A DNA stretch of 64,000 nucleotides from CAVUXJ01 sp963814975. Its GTDB lineage: Bacteria; Acidobacteriota; Vicinamibacteria; Vicinamibacterales; CAVVIG01. This document shows positions 32,841 to 42,761 of the stretch, piece after piece. The notes below the pieces were generated by a model. That model made no database searches and had not been told where the DNA came from. It saw nothing but the letters and a program-made list of their open reading frames with translations. Each line of letters opens with the position of its first letter. The stretch's first letter is position 1. The DNA is taken from NCBI GenBank assembly GCA_963814975.1, contig CAWFFB010000035.1, forward strand, positions 124,001-188,000. Direction: 5' to 3'. Made by a program: the position numbers and the translations under genes.

Positions 32841-33518
32841 CAGCTCCCATCACCGTGTTTCTGGTGCCCGCTGGCGGTCGATCGCTTTGAGCTCTATTCA
32901 GAGGCGCCGGACGAGGCGCCCACGGCGCCCGCTCAGCACGACGGCGCGTTTCGAAAGTGGGTCCACCGCGCCGGCGTGCGCTGGCACGCGCTGGTCGAAG
33001 CGGCAAGGCACGGCAGTCCCGCTGGCCGGCTGGCGCGCTGGCGGGACCGCATCGTCTCGCGATTGGCGGAAACCATTGCCGAGCAACGAACCTTGTGGGC
33101 GCTGCGCGACCAGTCGTCGGTCGTCTTGCGTTGTCCATCGTCGCTCGAGTTGGTTCGGGTGCGGGCTATTCTCGATGCGTTGCTCGCCCATGCCCGGGGC
33201 CACCACCTGCGGTGGTTCATCATCGATCTGATTCTGTTCACCGCCTCGGGCATCCTGTTTTTCGTGCCTGGCCCGAATCTCGTTGCGTATTACATCGCGT
33301 TCAGACTCGTCGGCCACCTGCAGTCGTGGCGCGGCGCGCGTCAGGCGGCGGAGACGATTGCCTGGACCTTCGAGCCCGATCCGGGGCTCGCTGAACTCGC
33401 TTCGCTCGTGGACGTGCCGCGCGAGATGCGGGCACCGCGTGTGGCCGCCATCGCCGAGCGGCTGAATCTGCCGCGCCTGACCGCGTTCTTCGATCGCGTG
33501 GCCGTCCCCTCCTCCTGA
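32837..33518 (+). CDS. KHE1-like (mitochondrial K+/H+ exchange-related family) protein, one frameshift
   Basis: Joining two frames gives about 226 residues: MTAPITVFLVPAG, then VDRFELYSEAPDE, WVHRAGVRWHALVEAARHGS, RWRDRIVSRLAETIAEQRTL, then a hydrophobic hairpin WFIIDLILFTASGILFFVPG, PNLVAYYIAFRLVGHLQSWR, and a soluble tail. The start (a polar 'VP.G.DRFELY' strand), the helical middle and the single membrane hairpin recall the KHE1-type family seen in mitochondria and bacteria. I am moderately sure of this. The shift lies near 32873. The ATG overlaps the stop of the preceding gene. Confidence 0.6.
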
Positions 33519-33534
33519 TAGGATACGGGATTGC

Positions 33535-33620
33535 TGATTTCAGATTGCAGATTGACGTGCAGGTTCATCGGTCAATAGATCTGCAATCCGCAAGCTGACA
33601 TCTGCAATTTGATGATTCCT
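33535..33620. repeat. Heptad array running up to the lpxD start codon
   Basis: First part: TGATTTC, AGATTGC, AGATTGA, CGTGCAG, GTTCATC. Second part in phase from 33579: ATCTGCA, ATCCGCA, AGCTGAC, ATCTGCA, ATTTGAT, GATTCCT, immediately followed by ATG at 33621. No separate ribosome-binding site is visible, so the heptads occupy the translation-initiation region of lpxD. Confidence 0.8.
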
Positions 33621-34677
33621 ATGAAGCTTCGAGAGATTGCCGAACGGCTGAACTGCCGTCTCGAAGGCGACGGTGACATCGAGATCCGGCGCGTCGCCGG
33701 CATCGAACAGGCGCAGCCGGGAGACCTGACCTTCATTGCCCATGAAAAATATGTGGGGAAGCTCGCGACGACGCGCGCCTCGGCGATTATTGCAGCCCCG
33801 GCAGTCGGTGCGATGGGGGCCTCGGCTGCGCTTCTGCTCACGGAGCAGCCCTACCTGGCGTTCGCGCACGCGGTGGGTCTGCTGACGGACGCGCCGGTAC
33901 CCCCGAAGGGCATCGATTCCGCAAGCTCGGTGGCGCCGGACGCCACCCTCGGTCCCGACGTGTCGATCGGTCCGTTCGTGGCCATCGGCGCCGGTGCGTC
34001 GATCGGCGCTCGAACCGTCATCTATCCCAACGTCGTCGTCGGTCCGGGCGCGTGTATCGGCGAGGACTGTATCGTGCGCTCGCAAGTGTCGATTCGCGAC
34101 GGGGTCGTGATTGGCAATCGTGTCATCCTGCAGGACGGCGCGGTCATCGGCAGCGAGGGTTTTGGATTCGCCCGGCAGCCCGACGGCACTCACTTGAAGA
34201 TCCCGCAGCGAGCCGGGATCGTGATCGAGGACGACGTCGAGATCGGCGCGAATTCGGCGGTCGATCGGCCCGCCGTGGGCGAGACCCGCATCGGCGCCGG
34301 CACGAAGGTAGACAACCTCGTGCAAATCGGCCACGGCGTGAAGATCGGGCGGCGCGTGCTGTTCGCCGCGCAGGTCGGCATCGCCGGAAGCTGCACTATC
34401 GACGACGACGTGGTGCTGGCCGGGCAAGTCGGGGTCGCCGAACCACGTGCATCTTGGCAAGGGCGTCATTGCCACGGCGCAGACCGGCATTCCCAACTCG
34501 GTTGACGCCGGGGCGTACATCTCGGGCTATCCGGCGATTCCGCACCGCGAGTGGCTCAAGTCGGCTGCCGTGTACCGTCAACTGCCGTCGCTGAGGCAGC
34601 GCGTCGCGACCCTCGAGCAGCGTATCGTCGAGCTCGAGGAGAAGCTCGCGGAATGCCGGACGTCGTCGGATCGGTGA
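33621..34677 (+). CDS. lpxD: UDP-3-O-acylglucosamine N-acyltransferase (one frameshift)
   Basis: Third step of lipid A synthesis: adds an N-linked acyl chain to UDP-acylglucosamine. N-terminal uridine-binding domain (MKLREIAERLNCRLEG, IAHEKYVGKLATTRASA), then left-handed beta-helix hexapeptide repeats (ATLGPDVSIGPFVAIGAGAS and on) with the catalytic His in VDNLVQIGHGVKIG, and a C-terminal helix (LPSLRQRVATLEQRIVELEE). One shift at about 34440 (VGVA then NHVHLGKGVIATAQTG). ATG 33621 starts the conserved region. The stop overlaps the next start (GTGA). Presence of lpxD and lpxB implies a lipid-A outer membrane. Confidence 0.93.
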
Positions 34678-35466
34678 GCCGGCGCGCGGCGCCGCTAGCA
34701 TTGCTGATTCTTGCCCTGGCCGGTTTGGCCGGTTCGGCGGCCGCGCAGGAGCCGCTCACGCATCCGCCTTTGCGGGCGGAATTCCTGTCCCGGTACGACT
34801 TTCTCGTCCTGCTGGCCGGGCTCGACTCCAATGACAATCGCTTCTCGTGGGATGCACGCGCCGAGGCCGATCTCGACGTGGTAGATTACGTCGTCGGCCG
34901 GGCGTCGGTCCGGGCCGGATACGAAGCGATCATGGGGAACGAGCAGCAGCTGTTCGACCCGAACCAGAGTCTTTACACGCTCGAGGCCTCGTCCTCGTTG
35001 AGGGCGGGCCCGACCGAATTCGCCGCCGTCCTGCACCACGTGTCACGACATCTCAGCGATCGCGCGAACACGCGCGGGATCGGCATGAACCTGGCCGGCG
35101 GACGCGTATTACGTCGGATTCGCGTCGCCGGCGCCTCGCTCGACCTCCGGGCGGATGGTGGCTGGGTCATCATGCGCTCTTACCTGGATTACACCTGGAG
35201 GGCGCAGATCGACCTGGTGGCCCGCCGGCCCCTGACCGCGCGGCTCGGCCTGCTCGGGCGAGCCTTTGGCGAAACATACGGCGTGGATCCGACGATCGCC
35301 GGCCGCGCCCGGCAGCATGGGGGCCGGCTCGAGGGTGGCGTTCGAATCTCCGGCCAGGCGGCGACGATGGAGCTGTTCGCCGGCTATGAGCGCGTGGTCG
35401 ACGCCGATCCGCTCGGACCGGCAGCCTGGCCGCTGGGCATTCGGCGGTTTTCGCATCGTCAACTGA
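34674..35466 (+). CDS. Outer-membrane beta-barrel protein, unknown (one frameshift)
   Basis: About 263 residues. Signal peptide (APLALLILALAGLAGSAAAQ) then alternating strands typical of a barrel: PLRAEFLSRYDFLVLLAGL, DARAEADLDVVDYVVGRASV, FAAVLHHVSRHLSDRANT, WVIMRSYLDYTWRAQIDLVA, MELFAGYERVVDADPL. A shift at about 35418 restores DRQPGRWAFGGFRIVN and a stop at 35466; the final aromatic-rich strand is characteristic of such barrels. GTG 34674 is coupled to the lpxD stop. Function unknown; the position in a lipid A operon suggests an envelope role. Confidence 0.75.
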
Positions 35467-35478
35467 TACCATTCAGCT

Positions 35479-36849
35479 ATGACGCCAAGGACCGTTCCCT
35501 TCCCCGCGTTCGCGCTGGCCCTGGTGGTCGCCGTCCTGTCGTACAGCCATGCACCGTCGGCCGCCGTGCGGCCCCCGAAGCTGCAGTACCAGACATCGAC
35601 GCTGCCGAACGGGCTGACGGTGATCTACTCGGAGGATCACTCGACGCCGATCGTCCACCTGCAGCTCTGGTATCACGTCGGGTCGAAGAACGAGACGGAC
35701 GGGGCGCACCGGCTTCGCGCATCTCTTCGAGCACATGATGTTCAAGGGATCGAAGAACGTGGAGCCCGAAGCGCACACCTCGCTCATCTCGGGGGTCGGC
35801 GGCCAGGCAACGCGTATACCACCGACGATGAGACGGTGTTCTGGGAGACGGTGCCGGCGCAGTATCTGCCGATGACGCTGTGGCTCGAGGCCGATCGGAT
35901 GGCGTCGCTCCGCATCGACCGGGACACCTTCGTCAACGAACGCGAAGTGGTGAAGGAAGAGCGGCGGATGCGCGTGGACAACCAGCCGTACGGCCGGCTC
36001 AACGAGATCATCTACGACCAGGCGTTCACGACACATCCGTACAAGCATTCGACCATCGGCAGCATGGAGGACCTCGAAGCCGCCTCGATCGACGATGTAC
36101 GCGACTTCTACTCGACGTACTACGTGCCGGCGAACGCGACGCTGGTGCTGGTCGGCGATTTCGAGACGGCTCAGGCGAAGCAGCTCGTCGAGCAATACCT
36201 CGGCCGCGTGCCGAAGGCCGAGCGGCCGGTGCCGCGCGACATTCCGAAGGAGCCGCCGCACACGAAGGAGCGCCGCGTCCGGCTGGAGACGCCGTGGCCG
36301 CTGCCGGCGGTCGTCGTCGCGCACCACATCACCTACGACGGCCATCCCGATTCGTATCCGCTGCACATCGCCTCGAAAGTGCTGTCCGACGGCCAGAGCT
36401 CGCGCATCTACCAGAAGCTGGTGTACGAACGGCAGCTGGCGGTGGCGGCGTTCGGCGGCGCGAACCTGATCGAGCATCCGAACCTGTTCTACGCGGTCGC
36501 GATCGTGCAGCCGGGCCAGAAGCCCGAGGATGCGGTCAACGCGCTCATCGCGGAGCTCGACAAGCTGAAGGCCGAGCCGATCACCGACCGCGAGCTGCAG
36601 CGGACCAAGAACCAGTTCGCGCGCGACTACATCCTGGGCCGGGAGTCGAATCAGCAGAAGGCGACGCAGCTGGCGCACGCCGCGGTGATTCACGGGCACA
36701 TCGCGACCGCCGACGGCGAGTTCGACATCTTCCAGAACATCACCGCCGCCGACGTTCAGCGCGTGGCGCGCACGTATTTCACGCCGGAAAACCGCCTGGT
36801 CATCACGCTGATGCCGTCCGGGACGACGGCGGCGGCGGGGCAGCCATGA
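35479..36849 (+). CDS. M16 zinc peptidase, catalytic type (two compensating frameshifts)
   Basis: About 456 residues. Signal peptide (FPAFALALVVAVLSYSHAPS), then YQTSTLPNGLTVIYSEDHST, LQLWYHVGSKNETDG. A one-base shift at 35703-35812 scrambles about 35 residues as written; in the alternative frame this segment reads TGFAHLFEHMMFKGSKNVEP with the HxxEH zinc motif, then HTSLISGVGGQANAYTTDDE. The rest, including LRIDRDTFVNEREVVKEERR (third ligand), YKHSTIGSMEDLE and YVPANATLVLVGDF, is intact. So this is an active-type pitrilysin/M16 periplasmic peptidase, paired with an inactive-type partner downstream (4-base overlap). Confidence 0.88.
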   Translation: MTPRTVPFPAFALALVVAVLSYSHAPSAAVRPPKLQYQTSTLPNGLTVIYSEDHSTPIVHLQLWYHVGSKNETDGAHRLRASLRAHDVQGIEERGARSAHLAHLGGRRPGNAYTTDDETVFWETVPAQYLPMTLWLEADRMASLRIDRDTFVNEREVVKEERRMRVDNQPYGRLNEIIYDQAFTTHPYKHSTIGSMEDLEAASIDDVRDFYSTYYVPANATLVLVGDFETAQAKQLVEQYLGRVPKAERPVPRDIPKEPPHTKERRVRLETPWPLPAVVVAHHITYDGHPDSYPLHIASKVLSDGQSSRIYQKLVYERQLAVAAFGGANLIEHPNLFYAVAIVQPGQKPEDAVNALIAELDKLKAEPITDRELQRTKNQFARDYILGRESNQQKATQLAHAAVIHGHIATADGEFDIFQNITAADVQRVARTYFTPENRLVITLMPSGTTAAAGQP

Positions 36850-39142
36850 CCTGCGCCCGGCGCAGCTGGTTACGGAACGCGTGCGTGTGCGCGCTCATGC
36901 TCGTGCTCGGCGCGTCCCGCGCCCCGGCGCAGACGCGCTGGCCGTCCGAAGGACCGCCGCGTCCGCTGCCCGCGCGGGACGTGCAGTTTCCGCCCTATTC
37001 TCTCCAGACGCTGCCCAACGGGCTCCAGGTCGTGGTGGTGCTCCATCACGAGCAGCCGGTCGTCAGCATGCGGATGATCGTTCGCGCCGGCGGCGCGCTC
37101 GATCCGAAAGGCAAGCACGGTCTCGCGCAGCTTGTCGCGTCGCTGCTCACGCAGGGGGCCGGCGGCAAGTCGGCCAGCGAGCTCAACGACACCATCGATT
37201 TCATCGGCGGCGCAATGGGCGCCGGCGCCGGCACCGATCTCAGCTTCATCAACATGGTCGTGATGAAGGACAGCTTCGGGCTCGGCCTGAGCATGCTCTC
37301 CGACATGGCGCGTCGCCCGACGTTCGCGCCGGAGGAAATCGAGCGCCAGCGGCAGCAGATGCTGTCGGGCCTGAAAGTCAGCATTGAAGATCCCGGAGTT
37401 CATCGCCAACGCCGTCTTCGATCGCCTGGTCTACGGCTTCCATCCCTACGGCATGCCGCAAACGGGCACGCCGGAAACGATCGCCGCCATCACGCGGGAC
37501 GATCTCGTCGCGTTTCACCAGCGCAACTTCGTGCCGAACAACGCGATCCTCGCGGTCGTCGGCGACGTGACCGCGGAGGAGGCGTTCGAGGGTGTCAAGC
37601 GCGTGTTCGGCGACTGGGAGCGACGCGCGGTGCCGGCCGACACATTTACTCCGCCGCCCGACCCGACGCGCCGCGTGGTCGTCGTCAACAAGCCCGACGC
37701 CGTGCAGACCGAAGTGCGCGTCGGACATGTCGGGATCCGACGCAATCATCCGGACTACATGGCGCTCAACCTGGCGCATCCGGATTCTCGGCGGCGAGGG
37801 CGCCAATCGCCTGCACCAGGTCCTGCGGACGGCGCGCGGCCTGACCTACGGCGCGCAGGCCGACATGGACACGCTCCGGGAGAGCGGCGACTTCGAGGCG
37901 TCGACCAACACGCGGTCGGACGCGACGGGCGAAGTGCTGCGGCTGATCGTGGACGAGTTCTGGCGCCTGCAGCGCGAGCGGGTCAGCGAGCGGGAGCTGG
38001 CCGACGCGAAGGCGTATCTGACCGGCAGCTTTCCGCTGACGATCGAGACGCCGGATGCGATCGCGACCCAGGTGCTCAACGTGCTCTTCTACGGGCTGCC
38101 GATCGAGGAGCTGCAGTCGTTCCGCGAGCGCGTCAACGCCGTCACGCCGGACGACATCGAGCGCGTGGCGCGTTTCTATCTCCGGCCCGATCGGCTGTCG
38201 GTCGTGCTGGTCGGCAACGCCGCGGCGTTTACGCCGCAGCTGTCGCGCGTCGGCTTCGGCACCTTCGAGATCATCGAGGCTCCGAATCTGGATCTGACGG
38301 CCGCGGACTTCAAGCGAGCGTCACGAGTGGGAACGACTGGAGGCCAGGAGGGGACTCACGACCGGCTGGAAGGTCAGGCGGGACCGGAGGGGCGGGAGCG
38401 GTGCTGGCGCAGAACTCCGGGGTGCGCCCGGCGCGAGCTATCAGCAGCGCGGGGCGATCGTGCCAGACGATGGTCCGAGTGCGCGGGCGCTGCTCGACGC
38501 GGTGATTGCCGCCAAGGGCGGTCTGGAGAAGCTGCGCGCCGTCAAGAGCATCACCGCCATGACGCGCGAGGACCATGTCCACGCCGGAAGGACAGATCAG
38601 CGTCGAGACCACGACCTACCTTGAGTATCCGAATCGCGTGCGCGTCGAGACCAAGCTCCCCGACGCGCTCATCGTCCACGTCTTCGACGGGAAACGGGCG
38701 TGGGTGAAGGATCCCGAGGGGACGTACGAGGTGCCCGAGGCGATGATTCGCGAGCTCGAACTGGGGTTCCGGCGCGACACCGTCTCCGTGCTGCTCGCGG
38801 CGCATGACGGCGCCGTCCGGTCGCGCCTGCTGCCCGACGTGAAGGACGAGACGGGCAATGCTTCACCACGCGCTCGAGCTGTCGGCCGTCGATCTCGACC
38901 CGATCGTGCTCCACATCGATCCCGCGACGAACCTGATCGCCAAGCAGATGTACGTCGTCGGGGGGCCGGGCAGCCGCTCGTCGAAGAGCTGTTCACGGAC
39001 TACCGGCCGGTGGACGGCGTCCAGATCGCCTTCCTCGCGAAGGTGCGGCGCGCCGGGCAGCTCATCCTCGAGCGGCGGATCACCGAGCATCAAGATCAAC
39101 GCGCCGCTCGATCCCGCGCTGTTCAACCGCCCTGCCTCTTGA
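36846..39142 (+). CDS. M16 family protein lacking HxxEH, fused to a LolA-like C-terminal domain (several frameshifts)
   Basis: About 765 residues in joined frames. Signal peptide (LRNACVCALMLVLGASRAPA), M16 domain 1 (YSLQTLPNGLQVVVVLHHEQ) where the zinc motif is replaced by KHGLAQLVASLL, then EFIANAVFDRLVYGFHPYGM and domain 2 (GGEGANRLHQVLRTARGLTY). From about 38480 a new domain follows: ALLDAVIAAKGGLEKLRAVK, STPEGQISVETTTYLEYPNR, KRAWVKDPEGTYEVPEAM, YRPVDGVQIAF, ending INAPLDPALFNRP. This resembles the outer-membrane lipoprotein carrier (LolA-like) fold. Shifts near 37385, 37783, 38310-38450, 38575, 38860, 38970 and 39090. Probably the non-catalytic partner of the preceding peptidase. Confidence 0.78.
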
Positions 39143-40271
39143 GCCCGCGCCTCCTGCTGTCGTGCGGCGAGCCGTCCGGCGACCTGTACGCGGGCGCGCT
39201 GACGCGCGAGCTGCGCTCGCTCGCCCCGGCATCGCGGTCGCCGGCCTCGGCGGCCCGCAGTTTGCCGCCGCCGGGGGCCGGCTCCTCGCCGACTATCGCG
39301 GACTGGCGGTGACCGGTCTGACCGAGGCGCTCGCCAAGGTGCCGCGATCGTTCCGGCTCCTGCAGCACGCTCGTGAGCTGGGCGCGCGACGAACGGCCGG
39401 ACGCCCTGGTCGTGATCGACTTTCCCGATTTCAACTTCCCGCTGGCGCGCGCGTCAAGAAGCTCGGGATTCCGGTGGTCTACTACATCAGCCCGCAGATC
39501 TGGGCCTGGCGTCCCGGCCGACTGAAGACGATTCGCAGGTCGCCGATCGCGTGCTGGTGATTTTTCCGTTCGAAGAGGCGATCTACCGGAGCGGCGGCGT
39601 GCCGGTCGAGTTCGTCGGCCATCCGCTGGTCGATCTCGCGACGCCGTCCGCGCCGCGCGACGCGTTTCTCCGCGGCCTCGGCCTGGCGCCGCGCGCGCCG
39701 ACGGTCGCGATCCTGCCCGGGCAGCCGGCCGAACGAAGTCAGCCGGATTCTGCCGGATCCTGGTGGCCGCCGCCCGGCGGATTCGCTCGGCGGTCGCCGG
39801 CGCGCAGTTCGTCGTCGCGCGCGCGCCCGCACCTGGACGACGATCTGTTCGATGTGGTGCAGGCGCGCGGTGTGTCGCCGGCGGTGGTCGTCGAAGGCGA
39901 GACCGACGCCGTGCTCGCGTCGGCCGACGTGGCGCTCACGGCGTCCGGGACGGCGACCGTGCAGACGGCGATTGCACGACACGCCGATGGTGGTCGTCTA
40001 CCGGCTGTCGCCGCTGACCTATCGCCTCGGCCGCCGGCTCGTGAAGCTCGACACGTTCGGCATGGTCAATCTGATTGCCGGCGAGCGGATCGTGCCGGAG
40101 CTGATTCAGGACGGTTCACGCCCGAGGCGGTGGCGGGCGAAGCGATTTCGATGCTGACCGATCCCGCGCGCGCCGCCCGGATTCGCGAAGGGCTCGCGCG
40201 CGTGCGGACACGGCTTGGCGGACCCGGCGCGAGCCGCCGCGCGGCCGAGGCGATTCTCGAGCGTGTTATGA
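39139..40271 (+). CDS. lpxB: Lipid-A-disaccharide synthase, broken by about eight single-base shifts
   Basis: LpxB joins UDP-diacylglucosamine and lipid X into the lipid A disaccharide. Joined segments, in order: RLLLSCGEPSGDLYAGALTR, GIAVAGLGGPQFAAAGGRLL, GLTEALAKVPRSFRLLQH, DERPDALVVIDFPDFNFPLA, VKKLGIPVVYYISPQIWAWR, VLVIFPFEEAIYRSGGVPV, FVGHPLVDLA, TVAILPGSRPNEVSRILP, ALTASGTATVQTAI, TPMVVVYRLSPLTYRLGRRL, VNLIAGERIVPELIQD, FTPEAVAGEAISMLTDPARA. Start TTG overlaps the preceding stop (TTGA). The stop TGA at 40269-40271 overlaps the next ATG. Almost every conserved LpxB block survives, so error rather than decay is likely. Confidence 0.85.
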
Positions 40272-40825
40272 ACATCGATCCGACGCGTTCTGCTGGGCTG
40301 TGCCTTCACGTGCGCGGTCGGTCTCCGGTGTCCGCCACGGTCGTCATCCCCGCGGATCTGGGCGAGCTGTCGCGTGAAGCGCTCGCGATCGCGCGCGGCC
40401 GCGTCGTCGCGGCTCGACGCGCGATGGACCGACGATCGCCGGCGAGTCGAGACCATCGTCACGCTCGAGGCCGAGAGCTATTTGAAAGGTGGCGTTCGGC
40501 GCTGTTCTGCAATTTCGCGTGCCCGGCGGCGGCTCGGCCGCTACCGCAGCATCGTCGTCGGCGCGCCCGAGTTCGTCGTCGGTCAGCGCGTGGTCGTGTT
40601 TCTCGGCGCGCGCGGCCCCGCCGTGCCCTTCGTCCTGGGCCTTAGCCAGGGCGTGTTCCGCATCGTGCCCGGGGCCGGCGGGATGGGTCGTCACGCCGCC
40701 GGCGATGCTTCCGGCGGCGGGCGGACCGGCCGGACATCGTCCGCGGCGACCCGGCGCGCCGGCCGCTGCCGCTGGCGGATTTCGAGCGGCAGGTCCGCGC
40801 GCTAGTCGCGGGAGCGCAGCGATGA
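40268..40825 (+). CDS. Secreted hypothetical protein upstream of the matrixin gene (frameshifted)
   Basis: About 185 residues after joining frames. A hydrophobic start (VLLGCAFTCAVGL) is followed by VIPADLGELSREALAIARGR, DDRRRVETIVTLEAESYLKG, LGRYRSIVVGAPEFVVGQRV, VVFLGARGPAVPFVLGLSQG, VFRIVPGAGG, then PLADFERQVRALVAGAQR. At least three shifts (about 40320, 40425, 40520, 40690). The pattern (a secreted 'ETIVTLEAESYLKG...VVGAPEFVVGQRVVVFL' protein) looks like a small OB-like barrel. Unknown function; coupled by 4-base overlaps to lpxB and to the matrixin. Confidence 0.6.
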
Positions 40826-41822
40826 AGCGGGGCGTTTCGATGGCCCTGATGGCGGCGCTGATGGCCGCGCACGCCGTTCCGGCGGCCGCGTACCTCAAGT
40901 TCGGCGTTCGGGTGACGAGCGGGGACGTGACGCTCAGGTGGAAGGAAACCGTTCGCTACTTCGTGTCGGATCGCGACGTGCCAGGCGTCAGCGCGTCGGC
41001 ACTTCAGAGCGCGGCCGCCCGTGCGTTTTCAAGCGTGGGAGGCCGTGCCGACGGCGTCGATTGCGTATCAGTTTGGCGGTTTGACCGCGGCGCGTCCGGG
41101 CGCCGATGACGGGCGGTCGACTCTGGGGTTCCTCGAAGAGCCGGAACTCGACCGCGTGCTGGCTTCGACAAGCTTTCTCATCGACATGTCCACGGGCGAG
41201 CTGCTCGAGTCCGATATTTTCTTCAACAGCGCGTTCCCGTGGTCTGTCGCGTCCGCCGGCGAGGCCGGCCGGTACGATCTCGGAATCGATCGCGGTGCAC
41301 GAAATCGGGCACCTCAGCGGCCTCGGGCATTCCGCGCTCGGCGAAACAGAGATGGGCGAGGGCGGTCGTCGGCGCGTGCTGGCGGCTGGGGCCGTCATGT
41401 TTCCGATCGCGTTCGCCGCCGGCACCACGGCCGGCCGCACGTTGCGGGCCGACGACATCGCCGGGATTTCCGATCTCTATCCCGACGGGAAATTCGAGGA
41501 GGACAGCGGCAGCATCTCGGGCCGCGTCACCAAGGGCGGCCAAGGGGTGTTCGGTGCGCACATCGTCGCCTTCAATCCCACCACCGGCGCGTTGGTCGGG
41601 AACTTCTCGCTCGATGCTCTGGGGCAGTTTTCGATCGCGGGACTCACGCCCGGCCTGTACGTCGTGCGGGTCGAGCCGCTCGACGATGCGGATGTCGAAA
41701 GTTTCTTCGAGTCCGAGCCGCCCGTCGACATCGACTTGCGGGCGGCCTTTCACGACAGGCTGGTGGGCGTTCCGCGGGGCGGTGACAGCGGCGCGATCGA
41801 GATCAAGGTCGCCGGGAAATGA
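40822..41822 (+). CDS. Matrixin-type (M10) metallopeptidase with C-terminal carboxypeptidase-regulatory-like domain (two frameshifts)
   Basis: About 333 residues. Signal peptide (MALMAALMAAHAVPAAAYLK), prodomain-free start of the catalytic domain, then after shifts at about 41033 and 41283: SWEAVPTASIAYQFGG, ESDIFFNSAFPW, ESIAVHEIGHLSGLGHSALG with the full HExxHxxGxxH zinc motif, MFPIAFAAGTTAGRTLRADD with the Met-turn and ISDLYPDG. The C-terminal part (GSISGRVTKGGQGVFGAHIV, FSIAGLTPGLYVVRVEPLDD) is a beta-sandwich like the regulatory domain of carboxypeptidases. Exported protease; target unknown. Coupled to the following barrel gene by ATGA. Confidence 0.82.
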
Positions 41823-42493
41823 GGATGCCGTTTACCGGCGCGCTCTATCCGTTGCTGCTGACGGTCACGTTGGAGGCGCAGGCCGGAGGCACCCCTGGCC
41901 GATTCGAAGTCGCCGCAGGCGCACTGTGGGGCGCCCCGGTGTCGATGGGCTCAGCCGATGCGACCGAGACGACCGGGAATGGCATGCCATTCCGGCTGTT
42001 TTCCTCCGAGAGCTCCCTTGGGAGCGCCGTCGGTCCGGAGGCACGGATTGGCGTGCGCGTAGGCAGGGGACTGCAGCTGGAAGGGTCGGCCTCGCACGCG
42101 AAGCCGACGCGGCGGACCCGGATCCGCTGGGATGCGGAAGGCATTCCGGACGTCACGCTGGCAGAAACGGTGAATCGGTGGACCATCGACGGGGCGCTCG
42201 TCACATCGCTCGCGCGGTGGCGTTTCGGCACGCGCACCGTGCCGTTTCTGTCTGTCGGCGCCGGCTATTTCCGGGAGCTTCATGAAGGAGAGGCGCTCGT
42301 GGAGACGGGAGTCACGTACCAGGGTGGTGGCGGTGTGAACATCACGCTGACCCAGCGCACCGGCGCGCAGCGCCTGAAGAGCGCCGGCGTGCGCGTCGGC
42401 GCACGTGCCGTAGTGCGCCCTGGGGGCGGGATTTTGGAGGACCCGGTCCGGGTCGCCCCAATCGCTGACGTCTCACTCTATCTTCGCTACTAG
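41819..42493 (+). CDS. Outer-membrane beta-barrel protein, unknown
   Basis: A 224-residue protein with signal peptide (FTGALYPLLLTVTLEAQAGG) and alternating strands (GRFEVAAGALWGAPVSMGSA, GVRVGRGLQLEGSASHAKPT, GALVTSLARWRFGTRTVPFL, VGAGYFRELHEGEALVETG, VGARAVVRPGG), ending ADVSLYLRY with a C-terminal aromatic as expected of an outer-membrane barrel. Frame intact. It is the last gene of the envelope operon; possibly a partner of the secreted matrixin. Confidence 0.78.
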   Translation: MRMPFTGALYPLLLTVTLEAQAGGTPGRFEVAAGALWGAPVSMGSADATETTGNGMPFRLFSSESSLGSAVGPEARIGVRVGRGLQLEGSASHAKPTRRTRIRWDAEGIPDVTLAETVNRWTIDGALVTSLARWRFGTRTVPFLSVGAGYFRELHEGEALVETGVTYQGGGGVNITLTQRTGAQRLKSAGVRVGARAVVRPGGGILEDPVRVAPIADVSLYLRY

Positions 42494-42761
42494 CTCCTTC
42501 TCTTGAGCTCTCAACTCTCGGTATGCTCTACCTGTAGCACGCGGTTGACAAAGCGAGGGCGCAGCTGATCGGCGAAACCAGCTAAACCTCCGCGGGCCCT
42601 TCGCTCGGATCTGATCCCTCCTCGCGGTCTTCGGCGTGCGGCTCACCTTCCTGTTCCACGAGCTTCCAGCCGTCGCGCACCTCGCGATCGCCCGCGGCTC
42701 CTGGGCATGGGGTCCTTCACCCGATCTGAGGTTTGAGTCTTCCCCGATCGGCCTCGCGTCG
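42494..42761. other. Gene-free spacer after the envelope operon
   Basis: About 270 bases. The first part has heptad-phased words (CTCTTGA, GCTCTCA, ACTCTCG, GTATGCT, CTACCTG). The remainder is GC-rich with no plausible start codon plus ribosome-binding site on either strand, and no strong terminator hairpin with a T-run that I can see. Confidence 0.5.

Noticed and set aside
35880..37844. A 654-residue plus-strand frame spanning both M16 genes
   Set aside because: Its first half is an off-frame reading of the first M16 gene; only the part from 36846 is real.
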